A DNA stretch of 64,000 nucleotides from Clostridium sp. OF09-36 (GCF_003481985.1 NZ_QUMD01000007.1:104201-168200), one strand, 5' to 3'; numbered from the stretch's first letter, positions 29,570-39,777 are shown. The notes: generated from the sequence alone by a model not told the origin. Translations and numbers: made by a program.

Positions 29570-30205
29570 TTATCCATTTAAGGATGCCTGTACCACCGGG
29601 CGGAGCCGTCCTGCGATCATAATAGCCAGAACGCAAAGCATCAGGTCTGGAAGCATGGTCGGCAGGCAGTACACGCCGAAGATCACGCTAAGCGCTGTCG
29701 GAGTCTGGGAGGATAACAGGTGTGTGATCATATAAAAATAGAGGATTCCCATTCCGTAGTATACAGCATAACCTGCCAGGCTAACCCAAAACCAGGAAAT
29801 AACTTTGGATGGATGAAGCTTTTCACTAAGGAAGCCCATCACCCACGCTGCAATGGCAAAGCCAAGCAGAAACCCGAAGGTCGGCCGCAAAAGATAAGCC
29901 GGGCCGCCGCCACGGGCAAAGATGGGGAAGCCGATCAGTCCGGTGATCAGGTACGTAGCTACGCTCCGGGAAGCCCGCCTCGATCCAAGCAGCAGTCCTG
30001 CCAGCAATACGAACAGCCACTGCAGGGTAAAATTCATGGTATCTACGCCAACCGGAATCACAATTTTCATAAATGCACCAATCGCGATCAGCGCGGCAAA
30101 CAGGCCGCTGACTGCCGCATCCATCGTCAGGCTGCGGGATGTACTCCGTGATGTCCCGCCATCCACCGCACTGCGATGGCGTTTTGTAATCATGTTGTCT
30201 CTCAT
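29570..30205 (-). CDS. bioY: BioY biotin transporter (substrate-binding S component)
   Basis: Membrane protein that binds biotin, usually working with the shared ECF energising module. Five to six hydrophobic helices are visible between residues 28 and 205. BioY features include LQWLFVLLAGLLLGSRR, GLIGFPIFARGGGPAYLLRP and TFGFLLGFAIAAWVMG. There are no ecfAA'T genes nearby, so it would use a remote module. A near-consensus promoter lies upstream; I could not find a convincing BirA operator. The first 25 residues are basic and Ser/Thr-rich, longer than needed for the fold. Confidence 0.93.
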   Translation of the reverse strand: MRDNMITKRHRSAVDGGTSRSTSRSLTMDAAVSGLFAALIAIGAFMKIVIPVGVDTMNFTLQWLFVLLAGLLLGSRRASRSVATYLITGLIGFPIFARGGGPAYLLRPTFGFLLGFAIAAWVMGFLSEKLHPSKVISWFWVSLAGYAVYYGMGILYFYMITHLLSSQTPTALSVIFGVYCLPTMLPDLMLCVLAIMIAGRLRPVVQASLNG

Positions 30206-30260
30206 TCTTTTCTCTTATTCCTTTTTCTTCTTTTATTTCCTAAGGAAATATCCATAAACC

Positions 30261-30289
30261 ATTATAGCGTGCATCACGAGAATATACAA
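30261..30289 (-). promoter_or_regulatory. Sigma-A promoter of bioY
   Basis: On the minus strand TTGTAT is followed after 17 bases by TATAAT, about 60 bases upstream of the bioY start. Confidence 0.75.
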
Positions 30290-30408
30290 GAATACTTATT
30301 TTATTTCCTTCGCTGAAAAAGTAAAGGTCCGGATCTCTGTTTTCCGGTTTATGATCCCCGGCATCCAGATCATCAGATGTGCCTTAAAATCCAGGGTATC
30401 AGCTGCCT

Positions 30409-31262
30409 CTACGAATGGTTCTTCCCGAGGACCACAGACTGGATTCCTTTTTCTGCCAGAACCTTCTGCCCTTCCAGCGCCGCTTCATGGCGATCCCATA
30501 CTTGGTGTCCCGCTCCTGCCCAAAGCTCCGGTCCGGATAAGCGGATGCAACTGTCTTTAGCTTTTCTGCCAGAAGGTCGACCGTCTTTGCGTGGGATTTC
30601 CGGTGCAGAAGCCTTGCCACATGCTTCGCCATCCATTTGCCCGGGTGTTTACGGTATCTCTCCAGTGCACGCTGCAATGAGTGATCGCCTGCTTCTTTTG
30701 CAAGCTCCATCATAACTTCCCATGCCTCTTCTGCCAGTACCCAGCCATCTTCCCGGTCCGGGAGATACTGTGGTGGAACAGACGGATAACAGGTAAAATT
30801 CAAAGGTGGGAACTTCGCAAGCCAGGCCAGCTTCTGTTCTTCCTCATTACAGCAGTCCTCGCCCATATATTCGTATTTATCCCACAAAATGGCAATGCGG
30901 TATTCTAACTGCCGCAGATATTCATAACCCTTCACCCAGAAATGGCCAATCTGCCCGTAATCGTACAGATGATATTCCGACTCCAGCTTCTCAAAAAACA
31001 GGGTGAAGACATTGTGTCCCTGGTGGACCACCAGCGCGGAGCGCTCTTCCCTGCGGTCCAGATGAGTTTCCAGTTCTCCCTCATATTCTGCAAGATAGTC
31101 TCCGGTGATCCGCGCGTTCCGGAATGCCAGAAAACATTCCACCGCATCGTTCATCAGGTAAACCAGGCGGATATCCTGCGGTGTGTGAAACTCATCTTTC
31201 CCCTTCAGGAGTTCAAACTGATTCTGCTGGATCAGAATCTCCAGCATCCGGTATGCGTTCAT
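30409..31262 (-). CDS. Hypothetical protein coupled to a transglutaminase-like gene (frameshift near C-terminus)
   Basis: I do not recognise this family. The product is soluble, about 285 residues, rich in Trp, Tyr and charged residues, with a mostly helical look (MNAYRMLEILIQQNQFELL at the start). The frame shifts near 30492; the alternative frame reads AALEGQKVLAEKGIQSVVLG and stops at 30409, which looks more protein-like than the unshifted ending. Its start codon lies two bases from the stop codon of the upstream transglutaminase-like gene, so the two are translated together and probably act together. Confidence 0.6.
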
Positions 31263-31263
31263 G

Positions 31264-32307
31264 TTATTCCTGCTCTCCTTCGTTTGCTTCTTCCATATTG
31301 ATGTCTGGCTCTGCCGGCGTTATGTCTGCCTCATCTGTATAGTGGATGCGCAAAACTGCCTGGGACCAGTTCAGATTGACATGCGGCGTTTTTCCGCGTT
31401 CTTTTCCTGCTTCCTGGATCTGTTCCAGCAAGTCCTCCAGAACCTGTTTGGTCAGATAACCACCCCGCCAGTGAAAGGTCAAGAGTTTTCCCTTCTTTGC
31501 CGCCTGCAGTGCCCGTTTTTTTACATCCTCCAGTCTGGTAAACGACAACTTCTTTTCCTTATAATAGAAATGATCGCTGTTGCTGCAGGCTGGTGCAGGC
31601 GCGATCAGCGGCTCATGGTCCCGGAAGATGGCTTTATCGTCCAGATTGAAATAATCGTAGCGGATTTCCTCCCCAGTCACACTGCATTTTCCCAGACTGT
31701 TGTCAAACGTGGCATCCAGATGATAATACACGCCGTCGATGCGGACAATGTTCCAGGTATGGCGGTATTTGATGCCTTTTTCCGGATTATTGCCGCAAAT
31801 TGCGATCATACACCAGATCCCAAGGGCATCGCAAAGGATCTTTACTGCTTTGGCGATTCCCTCACAGACTCCTACCCCCTGTCCAAGCGGACCAATGATC
31901 TCATGGGAATAAGCCTTTTTTAACTTGTCATAGCGGATATTCTCGCAGATAAAATCGTGAATATATTTTTCCTTTTCCCATTCGGAAAGCGTCTTTGCCG
32001 GGCGGACCAGCTTTTCTACCCGTGCCGTCATGGCCTTCTGGTGTTCGCGGATCTTGCCCTTGTCAAACAGATACTCCGGCTTCATAATGAGATTCGGGGA
32101 ATCCTGGTAATGCAGGAAATGAAACCCGGATGCCCAGAAAAGCTCCGGGTGATCCATCCTGAGCAGCAAAAATACTTCCGAGAGCTCCTTTGCCTCCAAA
32201 AGGGGCAGCTGGAAGCTGTCTGAAAGTTCTGTAAGCCCAGCAAGCATACTCCGGTAAGCTGCCTGGCGGGGTTTTGTCATATGATCATAATAATAGGTTA
32301 CAACCAT
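31264..32307 (-). CDS. Cytoplasmic transglutaminase-like (cysteine protease fold) protein
   Basis: A transglutaminase-core domain spans residues about 110-215. Its catalytic set is intact: Cys in GQGVGVCEGIAKAVKILCD, His in YRHTWNIVRIDGVYYHLD and the following Asp. No signal peptide or membrane helix is present. This differs from the membrane TgpA-like relic near 10.3-11.5 kb. Bacterial members of this fold usually act as proteases or peptide hydrolases rather than cross-linkers. It is followed without gap by a hypothetical gene. A lone TATAAT at 32365-32370 may belong to its promoter, but the minus-35 is poor. Confidence 0.75.
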   Translation of the reverse strand: MVVTYYYDHMTKPRQAAYRSMLAGLTELSDSFQLPLLEAKELSEVFLLLRMDHPELFWASGFHFLHYQDSPNLIMKPEYLFDKGKIREHQKAMTARVEKLVRPAKTLSEWEKEKYIHDFICENIRYDKLKKAYSHEIIGPLGQGVGVCEGIAKAVKILCDALGIWCMIAICGNNPEKGIKYRHTWNIVRIDGVYYHLDATFDNSLGKCSVTGEEIRYDYFNLDDKAIFRDHEPLIAPAPACSNSDHFYYKEKKLSFTRLEDVKKRALQAAKKGKLLTFHWRGGYLTKQVLEDLLEQIQEAGKERGKTPHVNLNWSQAVLRIHYTDEADITPAEPDINMEEANEGEQE

Positions 32308-32610
32308 CTTGTTTCTACTTCTTTCTGCAAATAAATTTCGCCCAACACGCTCTAATCATATAGGATTATAACATTCTTTCTTATTTTCTGCATCGGATTT
32401 TTCCCAGAATTCATTTATCTTCTCCGAAATGTCAAATCATTGCAGACAAATATTCTCCATGTTTCCCCGGAGCACCACTACCCGCTTGGCACAGTTACAA
32501 CCGCCAGACGGCGCCAGGAACTGCTTTCCTGGGTTTCGGAAACCTCGGACCGTCCGGAGTGTGGTCTCCTCGCTCGATGCCTCCGATCTGAGCGTAGGAA
32601 ACCTTCATAG
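32308..32610. other. Intergenic stretch without a clear gene
   Basis: It holds a possible minus-10 (TATAAT read on the minus strand, 32365-32370) for the transglutaminase-like gene. The remainder, up to the SDR relic, shows no protein I can recognise. It probably marks the scar of a deletion that removed the front of the SDR gene. Confidence 0.4.
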
Positions 32611-32735
32611 ATCCGAAGGAGATCGCACTGGCCATTGTTTTTCTCGCATCCGAAAAAGCCTGCGGAATCAACGGCATTGTCATGTTTGTGGATGGCGGTA
32701 CCGATGCGCTTTTAAATACGGAAAAAGTTTACTAA
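32611..32735 (+). pseudogene. C-terminal relic of a short-chain dehydrogenase/reductase
   Basis: The plus-strand frame reads [19 protein letters not shown] followed by [13 protein letters not shown] and stops at 32735. This is the classic end of an SDR oxidoreductase (A..V.FLaSe.a..inG....vDGG). Upstream, an in-frame stop and unrelated sequence show that about 200 residues are missing. It faces opposite to the neighbouring genes. Confidence 0.75.
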
Positions 32736-32750
32736 AGGGGGATAAGACAG

Positions 32751-32864
32751 ATGCTGCCAATTGAAAAGTATATTGATGCCATAGAAAATAAAGATTACGA
32801 GGGACTGGGAAATCTGTTTACCAAAGACGGGCACATCCTCAGACTGACGGTGCGCCCTAAGTAA
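32751..32864 (+). pseudogene. N-terminal relic of a SnoaL/NTF2-like protein
   Basis: Starts 15 bases after the SDR relic with a strong ribosome site (GGGGGAT) and reads MLPIEKYIDAIENKDYEGLG then NLFTKDGHIL before hitting a stop at 32864. The opening resembles SnoaL-like (NTF2 fold) proteins, which are about 120-140 residues; only 37 remain. With the SDR relic it looks like the ends of a two-gene operon whose outer parts were lost. Confidence 0.6.
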
Positions 32865-32887
32865 TCAGCAAAATTCAGCTCTTGCCT

Positions 32888-33583
32888 TTAGATCAGCTTC
32901 TCCAAGTGCTTGCGTACTACGGTAAAATGCTTCTTCAGCGCCTTCGCTCCCGCTGCCTCATCTCGGATTTTCAGCGCCTCGTAAATATCCCAGTGCGCTT
33001 TTCTTAAAACTGCCGCACGGCGCCGGTCAGAAAGGATCGAGGTTCTTAAATCCTTCACAAACAGCTTTAGCAGATCCTCCATCTGATCCACATAAAAGAT
33101 CATGAGCTGGTTGTGGGACATTTCCATTAAGATCTTATGAAATTCCAGATCCAGGGCTGCGCTTTCCTGGGCGCTCATAGGCTGGTCCATTTTCTCCAGG
33201 ACCTCATGCATCCGCTCCAGTTCCTCCGCACCTGCATCCTCCATGGCTGCCGCAAGTGCTGTCTGCTCAAACCCGCAGCGCATCTCAAAGACCTCTGTAT
33301 AGTCGATGTGCTGCAGTACCATGGTCAGCGACATCAGCCTTGTCATATATTCCTTTGTGTTGCAGCGGATATAGTTTCCGCTTCCCTGAATGCACTCGAT
33401 CAGCCCCATCATCTCGAGAACATGAAGTGCTTCTCTCGCTGAATTGCGGCTGACCTTCAGGGTTTCCGACAAAGCCCGCTCTGTCGGGATCTTATCATTC
33501 AGGCGGAGATTGCCTGAGGTAATCTCCGCCGTAAAATAATCAAATACTCGTTCGTATGCTTTCTGGTTGTTTCTTTCTTCCAC
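32888..33583 (-). CDS. GntR-family (FadR subfamily) regulator, probable lactate-operon regulator
   Basis: Residues 8-75 are the winged helix-turn-helix (YFTAEITSGNLRLNDKIP, PTERALSETLKVSRNSAREA). Residues about 95-225 form the all-helical FCD ligand domain, with likely metal-ligand positions in LDLEFHKILMEMSHN and AHWDIYEAL. The FadR/LldR group commonly controls lactate, pyruvate or fatty-acid genes. It is the last gene of the lactate operon, 15 bases after the dehydrogenase gene, so it probably autoregulates. The ligand is inferred to be lactate or a related acid. Confidence 0.87.
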   Translation of the reverse strand: MEERNNQKAYERVFDYFTAEITSGNLRLNDKIPTERALSETLKVSRNSAREALHVLEMMGLIECIQGSGNYIRCNTKEYMTRLMSLTMVLQHIDYTEVFEMRCGFEQTALAAAMEDAGAEELERMHEVLEKMDQPMSAQESAALDLEFHKILMEMSHNQLMIFYVDQMEDLLKLFVKDLRTSILSDRRRAAVLRKAHWDIYEALKIRDEAAGAKALKKHFTVVRKHLEKLI

Positions 33584-33598
33584 GTAAAGTCAGTCCTC

Positions 33599-35016
33599 CT
33601 ACAGACGATAGCAGACCTTTCCTGGATTTAAGATCATCTTCGGGTCAAATACGCGCTTGATGCCTTCCATAAGTGCCATGTTGGTTTCACCGACAGAGTC
33701 GATCAGGTATTTGATCTTGCCGGAACCGATACCGTGCTCGCCGGATACCAGACCGCCGCAGTTGGTTGCTTCTTTGTAGATGATCTCAAAGAATTTGTCA
33801 ACGCGGGACTTGAATTCTTCCTCCTCCAGGTCATTGGAGCACTGGTAGATATGAAGGTTTCCGTCGCCTGCGTGACCAAAGGATTTGATGGTCAGGCCAC
33901 ACTCTTCGCCGGTCTTGTTCACAAAATCCAGGTAATCTGCGATTTTATTGACCGGAACTACAACGTCACACTCATCTAACAGCTTTGTCTCATGCATGAT
34001 TGCTTCCAGGAAGGAAGAACGTGCTGCCCATGCGTCTTTGATCTTGGCCGGGGTATCTGCAACGAGAACATCCATAGCACCGGCATCCAGAACCAGCTCA
34101 GCCATCTGCTCTAACATATTGTCCAGCTCATCCTGGCTTCCTGCATCCAGGGTAACCAGAAGGTAGGCACCGATCTGCTGGCCCTCTAACTCCTGCGGGA
34201 ATACGCTGCGGCCAATGTAGCGCTCGGAGCTTAACACGATCTCACGCTCCATGAATTCGATTGCCTGTGGGTTTAAACCAGACATCTTGATCTTCGGAAC
34301 CGCAGAAAGTGCAGTGTTTAAGTCTTCGAACGGAATGATCAGGGATGCTACTACCTTCGGAGCCGGAATGATCTTTAAGGTCAGCTCTGTGATGATACCA
34401 AGGGTTCCCTCGGAGCCGATCATTAAGTTTAACAGGGAATAACCGGAAGAGGTCTTGGAAACGGTTGCACCCAGATGGGTAATCTCACCAGTCGGAAGAA
34501 CCACGGTCATGGCACGTACATAATCACGGGTTGCTCCATACTTTACGGCTCTCATGCCACCTGCATTGGTGGATACGTTACCTCCTACACATGCGAACTT
34601 TTCGCCCGGATCCGCGGGTACATCATACCCTTGCTTAAGCAGTCATTGGCCAGATCGTTCAACAGCACGCCGCTCTCGATTTCGACTACGAAGTTCTCCA
34701 TATCGTAGTTTAAGATCCGGTTCATTTTGGAAGTGTCCATCAAAACTCCGCCAAGTAACGGAACTGCGCCGCCTGCCAGACCGGTACCTGCGCCTCTTGG
34801 CGTAACCGGAATGGTGTTCTCATAACAGATTTTCATGACTGCGGCAACTTCCTCGGTAGAAGTCGGCTGTACAACCAGATCCGGCATATGGGTGCCGTAG
34901 ATCGGCATCTCATCTCTTGCGAAATCTACGTTGATGTCGTCTCCCACGAGAACATGATCGGACACTGCCTGAATCTGGGCGATAATTTCCGGAGTCAGCT
35001 GATTATATTTTTCCAT
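33599..35016 (-). CDS. lctD: FAD-linked lactate dehydrogenase, GlcD/LctD type (frameshifted)
   Basis: FAD-binding PCMH domain in the N-terminal half (PRGAGTGLAGGAVPLLGG, then after repair CVGGNVSTNAGGMRAVKYG). The C-terminal substrate-binding half carries FGHAGDGNLHIYQC and GLVSGEHGIGSGK, typical of glycolate or D-lactate dehydrogenases. The frame breaks near 34622; one base restored gives MMYPADPGEKFACVGGN. Standing next to etfA and etfB, it matches the Acetobacterium-type LctBCD complex, which oxidises lactate with NAD+ while consuming reduced ferredoxin (electron confurcation). That mechanism is inferred from the gene set. Confidence 0.9.
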
Positions 35017-35073
35017 TGTAATTCCTCCTCATATTATAATGTAAGCCTCACCAATAATCAAATCGAACGAACG

Positions 35074-36003
35074 TTATTTTCTGTTTTTGATCTCCTCGAT
35101 CAGAAGCGGAAGGATCTCTTTGACATCTCCCACGATTCCTACATCTGCGATATCAAAGATGGATGCTGCCTCATCCTTGTTGATTGCTACAATGTATTTG
35201 GATCCCATGATTCCGGATACATGCTGCATAGCTCCGGATACGCCGCAGGCAATGTAAAGTTTTGGCGCAACGATCTTACCGGACTGGCCGACCTGATGTG
35301 CACGGGATGCCCAGCCCTCTTCGATTGCCGGACGGGATGCACCAACAACACCGCCAAGCAGGGAAGCCAACTCTTCTACCAGCTTGAAGCCTTCTGCATC
35401 GCCCATGCCGCGGCCGCCGGTTACGATGACATCGGCACCTTCCAGGTCAACTGCCTCTACGATCTCTTTTGCTGCGTCTACGATCTTAGCCTTTACTGCC
35501 TCCGATACGCCTGCTTCTTTTTCTTTTACGCTGCCTTCTGCTGCTTCCGGTTTTGCAAAGCTGCCGCTGCGGACAGTTGCAAACTGAATGCTGCCTGCCA
35601 CGCTCATGCGCTCCAGAACCGTGCCGCCGTAAGCCGGACGTACAAACTCCACACCTGCACCGGACTTCTCAATGACGGTTACATCGGTAACACAGCCTGC
35701 GTTAAAGCGCTGTGCCAGACGCGGTGCAAGGTCCTTTCCAAGCTGGCTTCCAGAAAACAGCACCAATTCCGGCTGAGTCTCTTTGATATAACCCTCCAGT
35801 GCTGCTGCCTGTGCATCCTCTGATGTATCAGCGGTCTTTAATACTACAACCTCTGCACCGTACTCTGCAGCCTTTTTCGCTGCCTCAGTATCTTCTACTG
35901 CTACTGCAGATGCCTCGCCCAGTCCGTTTGCTGCGGACAGAAGCTCCAGGCTGCCCTGCAGAGGGGTTCCTTCTTTTGCTTCGATATATACCAGTACCTT
36001 CAT
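35074..36003 (-). CDS. etfA: Electron transfer flavoprotein alpha subunit
   Basis: Binds FAD and, with EtfB, moves electrons between the lactate dehydrogenase and other carriers. The C-terminal FAD motif is intact: VVGASRPAIEEGWASRAHQV, then QSGKIVAPKLYIACGVSGAM and NKDEAASIFDIADVGIVGD. The length of 309 residues is slightly short but complete for the type without an extra ferredoxin domain. It starts 14 bases after the etfB stop. The usual operon mates for confurcating lactate oxidation are both present. Confidence 0.94.
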   Translation of the reverse strand: MKVLVYIEAKEGTPLQGSLELLSAANGLGEASAVAVEDTEAAKKAAEYGAEVVVLKTADTSEDAQAAALEGYIKETQPELVLFSGSQLGKDLAPRLAQRFNAGCVTDVTVIEKSGAGVEFVRPAYGGTVLERMSVAGSIQFATVRSGSFAKPEAAEGSVKEKEAGVSEAVKAKIVDAAKEIVEAVDLEGADVIVTGGRGMGDAEGFKLVEELASLLGGVVGASRPAIEEGWASRAHQVGQSGKIVAPKLYIACGVSGAMQHVSGIMGSKYIVAINKDEAASIFDIADVGIVGDVKEILPLLIEEIKNRK

Positions 36004-36017
36004 GTTCGGTCTCCTCC

Positions 36018-36803
36018 TTACAATGCCTTATCCTGCAGCATTTTTTCCATTGCCTTGCGGACAGCTTCTGCTGCTTCTTTTTCCTTGATGCGGACGCCTG
36101 CGCTTCTCTTCGGCGGCTCGCTGTAGCCCTTTAAGGATACCAGGGCTTCTACCTTGGAAACCTCTGCATCTGCTGCAGTAAATACCGGGACAACGGCTTT
36201 TCTTGCTGCCAGCTTTGCCTTGATGTTTGGATAACGCGGATCGTATGCTGGCTTTGCAATGGTAAATACTGCCGGCTGTGCCACACTATAGCGGATGTAG
36301 CCTTCCTCGGTCTCCTGCTTTGCAATAAGACTGTCATCCTGCGGTTCTACCTCGATCACGCTGGATACAAAGCCGGTTCCAAGGAGTTCAGCAAGACGCG
36401 CGCCTACCTGGCCGCTGATTTCGTCGGTGGATTCCTTACCGCAGAGGATCATGCCGTAAGGCTGGCCGTTTTCTGCTTCGCATTTCTTTACTACTTTTGC
36501 AAGATACGCTGCTACTGCGCCTTCATCCGCTCCGGCAAATACCTCATCTTTGAATAAGTATGCTTTCTTTGCTCCAACTGCCAGGAGATTCTTCATCATG
36601 CTGGTGCAGTCCTCGGTTCCGATTGCTGCCACGGTAACCTCACCGCCATTCGCCTCGGTGTAACGGGCTGCGAGCTCCAGTGCATAGGTATCAAATGCGT
36701 TTGTCACCTTTTCTACATCTTTTGTTGCCGGTGTTCCAGCGCTGTCTAAGTGGATCTCCACGCTGTCATCCGGAACCTGTTTTACAAATACCAGAATATC
36801 CAT
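36018..36803 (-). CDS. etfB: Electron transfer flavoprotein beta subunit
   Basis: Partner of EtfA. The family opening MDILVFVKQVPDDSVEIHLD and the ligand-binding stretch MILCGKESTDEISGQVGARL are clear. EtfB carries AMP or, in bifurcating types, a second FAD; sequence alone does not decide which. It is separated from the acyl-CoA dehydrogenase gene by 92 bases that contain a strong hairpin, so the stoichiometry of the two transcripts may differ. Confidence 0.94.
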   Translation of the reverse strand: MDILVFVKQVPDDSVEIHLDSAGTPATKDVEKVTNAFDTYALELAARYTEANGGEVTVAAIGTEDCTSMMKNLLAVGAKKAYLFKDEVFAGADEGAVAAYLAKVVKKCEAENGQPYGMILCGKESTDEISGQVGARLAELLGTGFVSSVIEVEPQDDSLIAKQETEEGYIRYSVAQPAVFTIAKPAYDPRYPNIKAKLAARKAVVPVFTAADAEVSKVEALVSLKGYSEPPKRSAGVRIKEKEAAEAVRKAMEKMLQDKAL

Positions 36804-36846
36804 AAGATTTTATATCCTCCTTATTCCTCTCTTGCTATCTTTTTTC

Positions 36847-36880
36847 GCATTCCGGGAAACTTTTTTATTTCCCGGAACGC
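36847..36880. repeat. Strong inverted repeat between the acyl-CoA dehydrogenase gene and etfB
   Basis: gcattccgggaaa pairs with tttcccggaacgc (one mismatch) across an 8-base loop. In the operon's direction it is followed by GAAAAAAG rather than a T-run, so it is more likely an RNA-processing or stabilising hairpin than a terminator. Confidence 0.7.
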
Positions 36881-36895
36881 GCAGACTTTCTTATT

Positions 36896-38032
36896 TTATT
36901 TACCGATCACGGTTCTTCCTACTACCATACGCTGGATCTCGTTCGTTCCCTCGAAGATCTGGAAGATCTTTGCATCACGCATCAGCTTCTCTACCGGGTA
37001 CTCACGGCTGTAACCGTAACCACCAAGGATCTGGACTGCATCGATCGCAGTCTGCATTACAGAATCACCTGCAAAGCACTTTGCTGCTGCGGATTCTTTG
37101 CTGAACGGAAGTCCCATATCAGCCAGACGGATGGAATGTGCGATCAGCTGTCTGGATGCCTCGGTACGGATCTCCATGTCTGCGATCTTGAACTGGATCG
37201 CCTGGTTCTTGCAGATCGGCTTGCCAAACTGTACGCGCTGTTTGGAATAAGCAACAGCCTCATCGATACATCTCTGTGCAACACCGACACCGATAACTGC
37301 ACACCAGGTACGTGCCAGATCCAGAGTCTTCATTGCGGTAATGAAACCGGTTCCTTCTTCACCAAGACGGTTCTCAGCCGGGATGCGGACATCCTCCAGA
37401 AGTACATCACTGGTGGTTGAGCAGCGGATACCCATTTTGTTCTCATGGTTTCCTACACTCAGGCCAGGAGTTCCCTTGTATACAAGGAAGGCTGAAATAC
37501 CTTTTGTCCCCTGATCCTTGGCAGTCATAGCGGTAACTACAAAGAAATCAGCTACGCTTGCGTTGGTGATAAAGCACTTTCTTCCATTTAATACATATTC
37601 ATCGCCCTCGCGGACTGCGGTAGTCTTTCCTGCACCTGCATCACATCCGGCATTCGGCTCAGTCAGGGCAAAGGAACCAAAGCCACCATTAATGATGATA
37701 TCGCAGCATTTCTTTTTCTGCTCTTCATTTCCTGCTAAGAGCACCGGCTTTAATGCCAGGCCGTTTCCGTTTAAGGTAACTGCCACACCGGCATCGGCCC
37801 ATGCGATCTGCTCCACGATAGCTGCCTGGTCCATATGATCCAGACCAAGTCCGCCGTACTCCTCCGGAACATCCATCATATGAAGCTGCATCTCAATAGC
37901 CTGATCGTAAATCTCCTTCGGCCACTCACCGGAAATATCGTATTCCTTTACCTGTTCCTTCACTTCGTTAATGCAGAAATCGCGGACATCCTTTAAAAGC
38001 TCCTTGCCATCTTCAGAAATAATGTAACTCAT
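36896..38032 (-). CDS. Acyl-CoA dehydrogenase (short-chain/butyryl-CoA type)
   Basis: FAD enzyme of 378 residues with family features in order: LTEPNAGCDAGAGKTTA (FAD and substrate contact), GRKCFITNASVADFFVV, and the C-terminal IFEGTNEIQRMVVGRTVIG holding the catalytic Glu. It usually reduces or oxidises the alpha-beta bond of acyl-CoA with an Etf as partner. Here it sits between the lactate permease gene and etfBA, which places it with the lactate operon. It may couple lactate-derived electrons to crotonyl-CoA reduction; that link is inference. Confidence 0.93.
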   Translation of the reverse strand: MSYIISEDGKELLKDVRDFCINEVKEQVKEYDISGEWPKEIYDQAIEMQLHMMDVPEEYGGLGLDHMDQAAIVEQIAWADAGVAVTLNGNGLALKPVLLAGNEEQKKKCCDIIINGGFGSFALTEPNAGCDAGAGKTTAVREGDEYVLNGRKCFITNASVADFFVVTAMTAKDQGTKGISAFLVYKGTPGLSVGNHENKMGIRCSTTSDVLLEDVRIPAENRLGEEGTGFITAMKTLDLARTWCAVIGVGVAQRCIDEAVAYSKQRVQFGKPICKNQAIQFKIADMEIRTEASRQLIAHSIRLADMGLPFSKESAAAKCFAGDSVMQTAIDAVQILGGYGYSREYPVEKLMRDAKIFQIFEGTNEIQRMVVGRTVIGK

Positions 38033-38120
38033 ATCAATGATCCTCCCTTTCAGAAATAAGTTGTCATGAAAATCTGTATTTTAAGTTTCATAAATACCTT
38101 AGTAACTCCATGCTGAGGGA

Positions 38121-39661
38121 TCAGATCCCCATCAGCACGCCTGCGTAGCAGATGATACCAGCCAGCACGCTAAACAATGCAAAGTATTTAAACACTGCAC
38201 CGAGGATCTTACTCTCGGATCCTACTGCTCCGATCGCGCCAGCACCGATCGCAATACTCTGCGGGCAGACCATCTTGCCGATTCCGGCTCCGCATACGTT
38301 CGCCGCTGCCATCCAGGACGGGTCAAAGCCAAGCGATGCTGCAGTCTGGCTCTGAAGTCCGCCAAACAGTACACAGGTCGATGTTCCCGAGCCGGTTACA
38401 AACGCCCCGACTGCACCGATCAGCGGTGCAATGCACGGATACGCACTTCCCGCAACTGCCACCAGAAGGTTTGCAATATCGGAGATCATACCGCTATAGC
38501 TCATGATCTTCGCGGTTGCCATGACCGAGCAGATCGTAACGATCGTCTTCCAGTACTTTTTCAGTGTCTCCACCAGAACCTCTGCCATGGTACCAAACGT
38601 TGCTCCCTGTACCAGGCCTCCGGTCACTGCCGCAATGAAGATGATCACACCCGGTGTATTGATCCAGCTAAAGGAAAGCTTTCCGGCATTTTCTCCATTG
38701 TAAACTTGCACGGAGGTTTTGATCCCGGCGATCGCATTGTGGACCGGCGGGCACAGGTTTGAGGTTGCCATCAGTAAAATGAAGATCAGAACGAATGGGC
38801 ACCAGGCTTTAAAGCCCTCTCCAATGGTAAAGCTGTGATTCTTTTCATCCGCTGCAACTTCGATGCAATACTCCGGATCTGCTTCCCGGTTCAATACCCT
38901 GGATGCCAGAACAATGCATACCATGGAGCAGATCGAACCGATGATGTCCGGAAGCTCCGGTCCAATGAAGCAGGCGGCTGCATACCATGGGATCAGGTAA
39001 GATAACGCTGCAACCAGGATCATCGGAACCATTCCTTTGAGAGCCTTGATGCTTCTTGCCCCGATCACAACCAGAAGGAACGGAGAAAGGAAAGCCAGAA
39101 TACACTGGAGCATTGCCACATGGGTGGACAGTGCCATTGTTTCCACTCCTGCTACGGAAACCAGGGTTACCGTCGGAACTCCGACAGAACCAAAGGCGGT
39201 CGGCGTCGAGTTTACGACCAGGCAGCCAACAACTGCTCCGATCGGTCAACCCCGATACCCGCCAGCATGGAGGCCGGAATTGCAACTGCGGTTCCGAATC
39301 CAGCCATACCTTCCATAAAGTTTCCAAATCCCCAGCCGATCAGAAGAAGTAACACTCGCTTGTCTCTGGAAACACTTGCTAACATCTTCTTAATATCTTC
39401 CATCGCGCCGGTCTTTAAGATCAGGTTATAGGTAAATAACGCTGCGATGATAACCAGACAGATTGGCCAGAGTGCATTCAGCACACCCTCCAGTGCCGCT
39501 GTTACCATTCCGGAAACCGGAAATTTCCAACAGGCTATAGACAAGACTGCGGTTAAGATCCAGGCGATCACACAGGCTTTGTGTCCCGGCATCTTCAAGA
39601 TACTCAGCGCAACAACCAGCCACAGGATCGGAATCATGGCCAACAGAAACATCAAAAACAT
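38121..39661 (-). CDS. lctP: L-lactate permease (frameshifted)
   Basis: LctP-family membrane carrier with about 12 hydrophobic helices. Seen motifs include GWGFGNFMEGMAGFGTAVAI (characteristic of the family), VNSTPTAFGSVG and FVTGSGTSTCVLFGGLQ. The frame breaks near 39247 (GTTGACCGATC); restoring one C gives GIGVDPIGAVVGCLV and joins both halves to about 513 residues. The start is set at ATG 39661, seven bases after GGGAGG. It is the first gene of the lactate operon, directly behind a near-consensus promoter. Confidence 0.93.
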
Positions 39662-39777
39662 AGAAACACCTCCCAAATTTGCTAAATCAATATCAGCACT
39701 TACCCCTTTGCATTTTTTGATTTCTTTCGGAAATCCTTGTTACGTTTTTATGTCCCGCGGTCATTTTTGATAATCAG

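Noticed and set aside
30206..30300. BirA operator in front of bioY
   Set aside because: No paired half-sites resembling the biotin operator could be found around the promoter.
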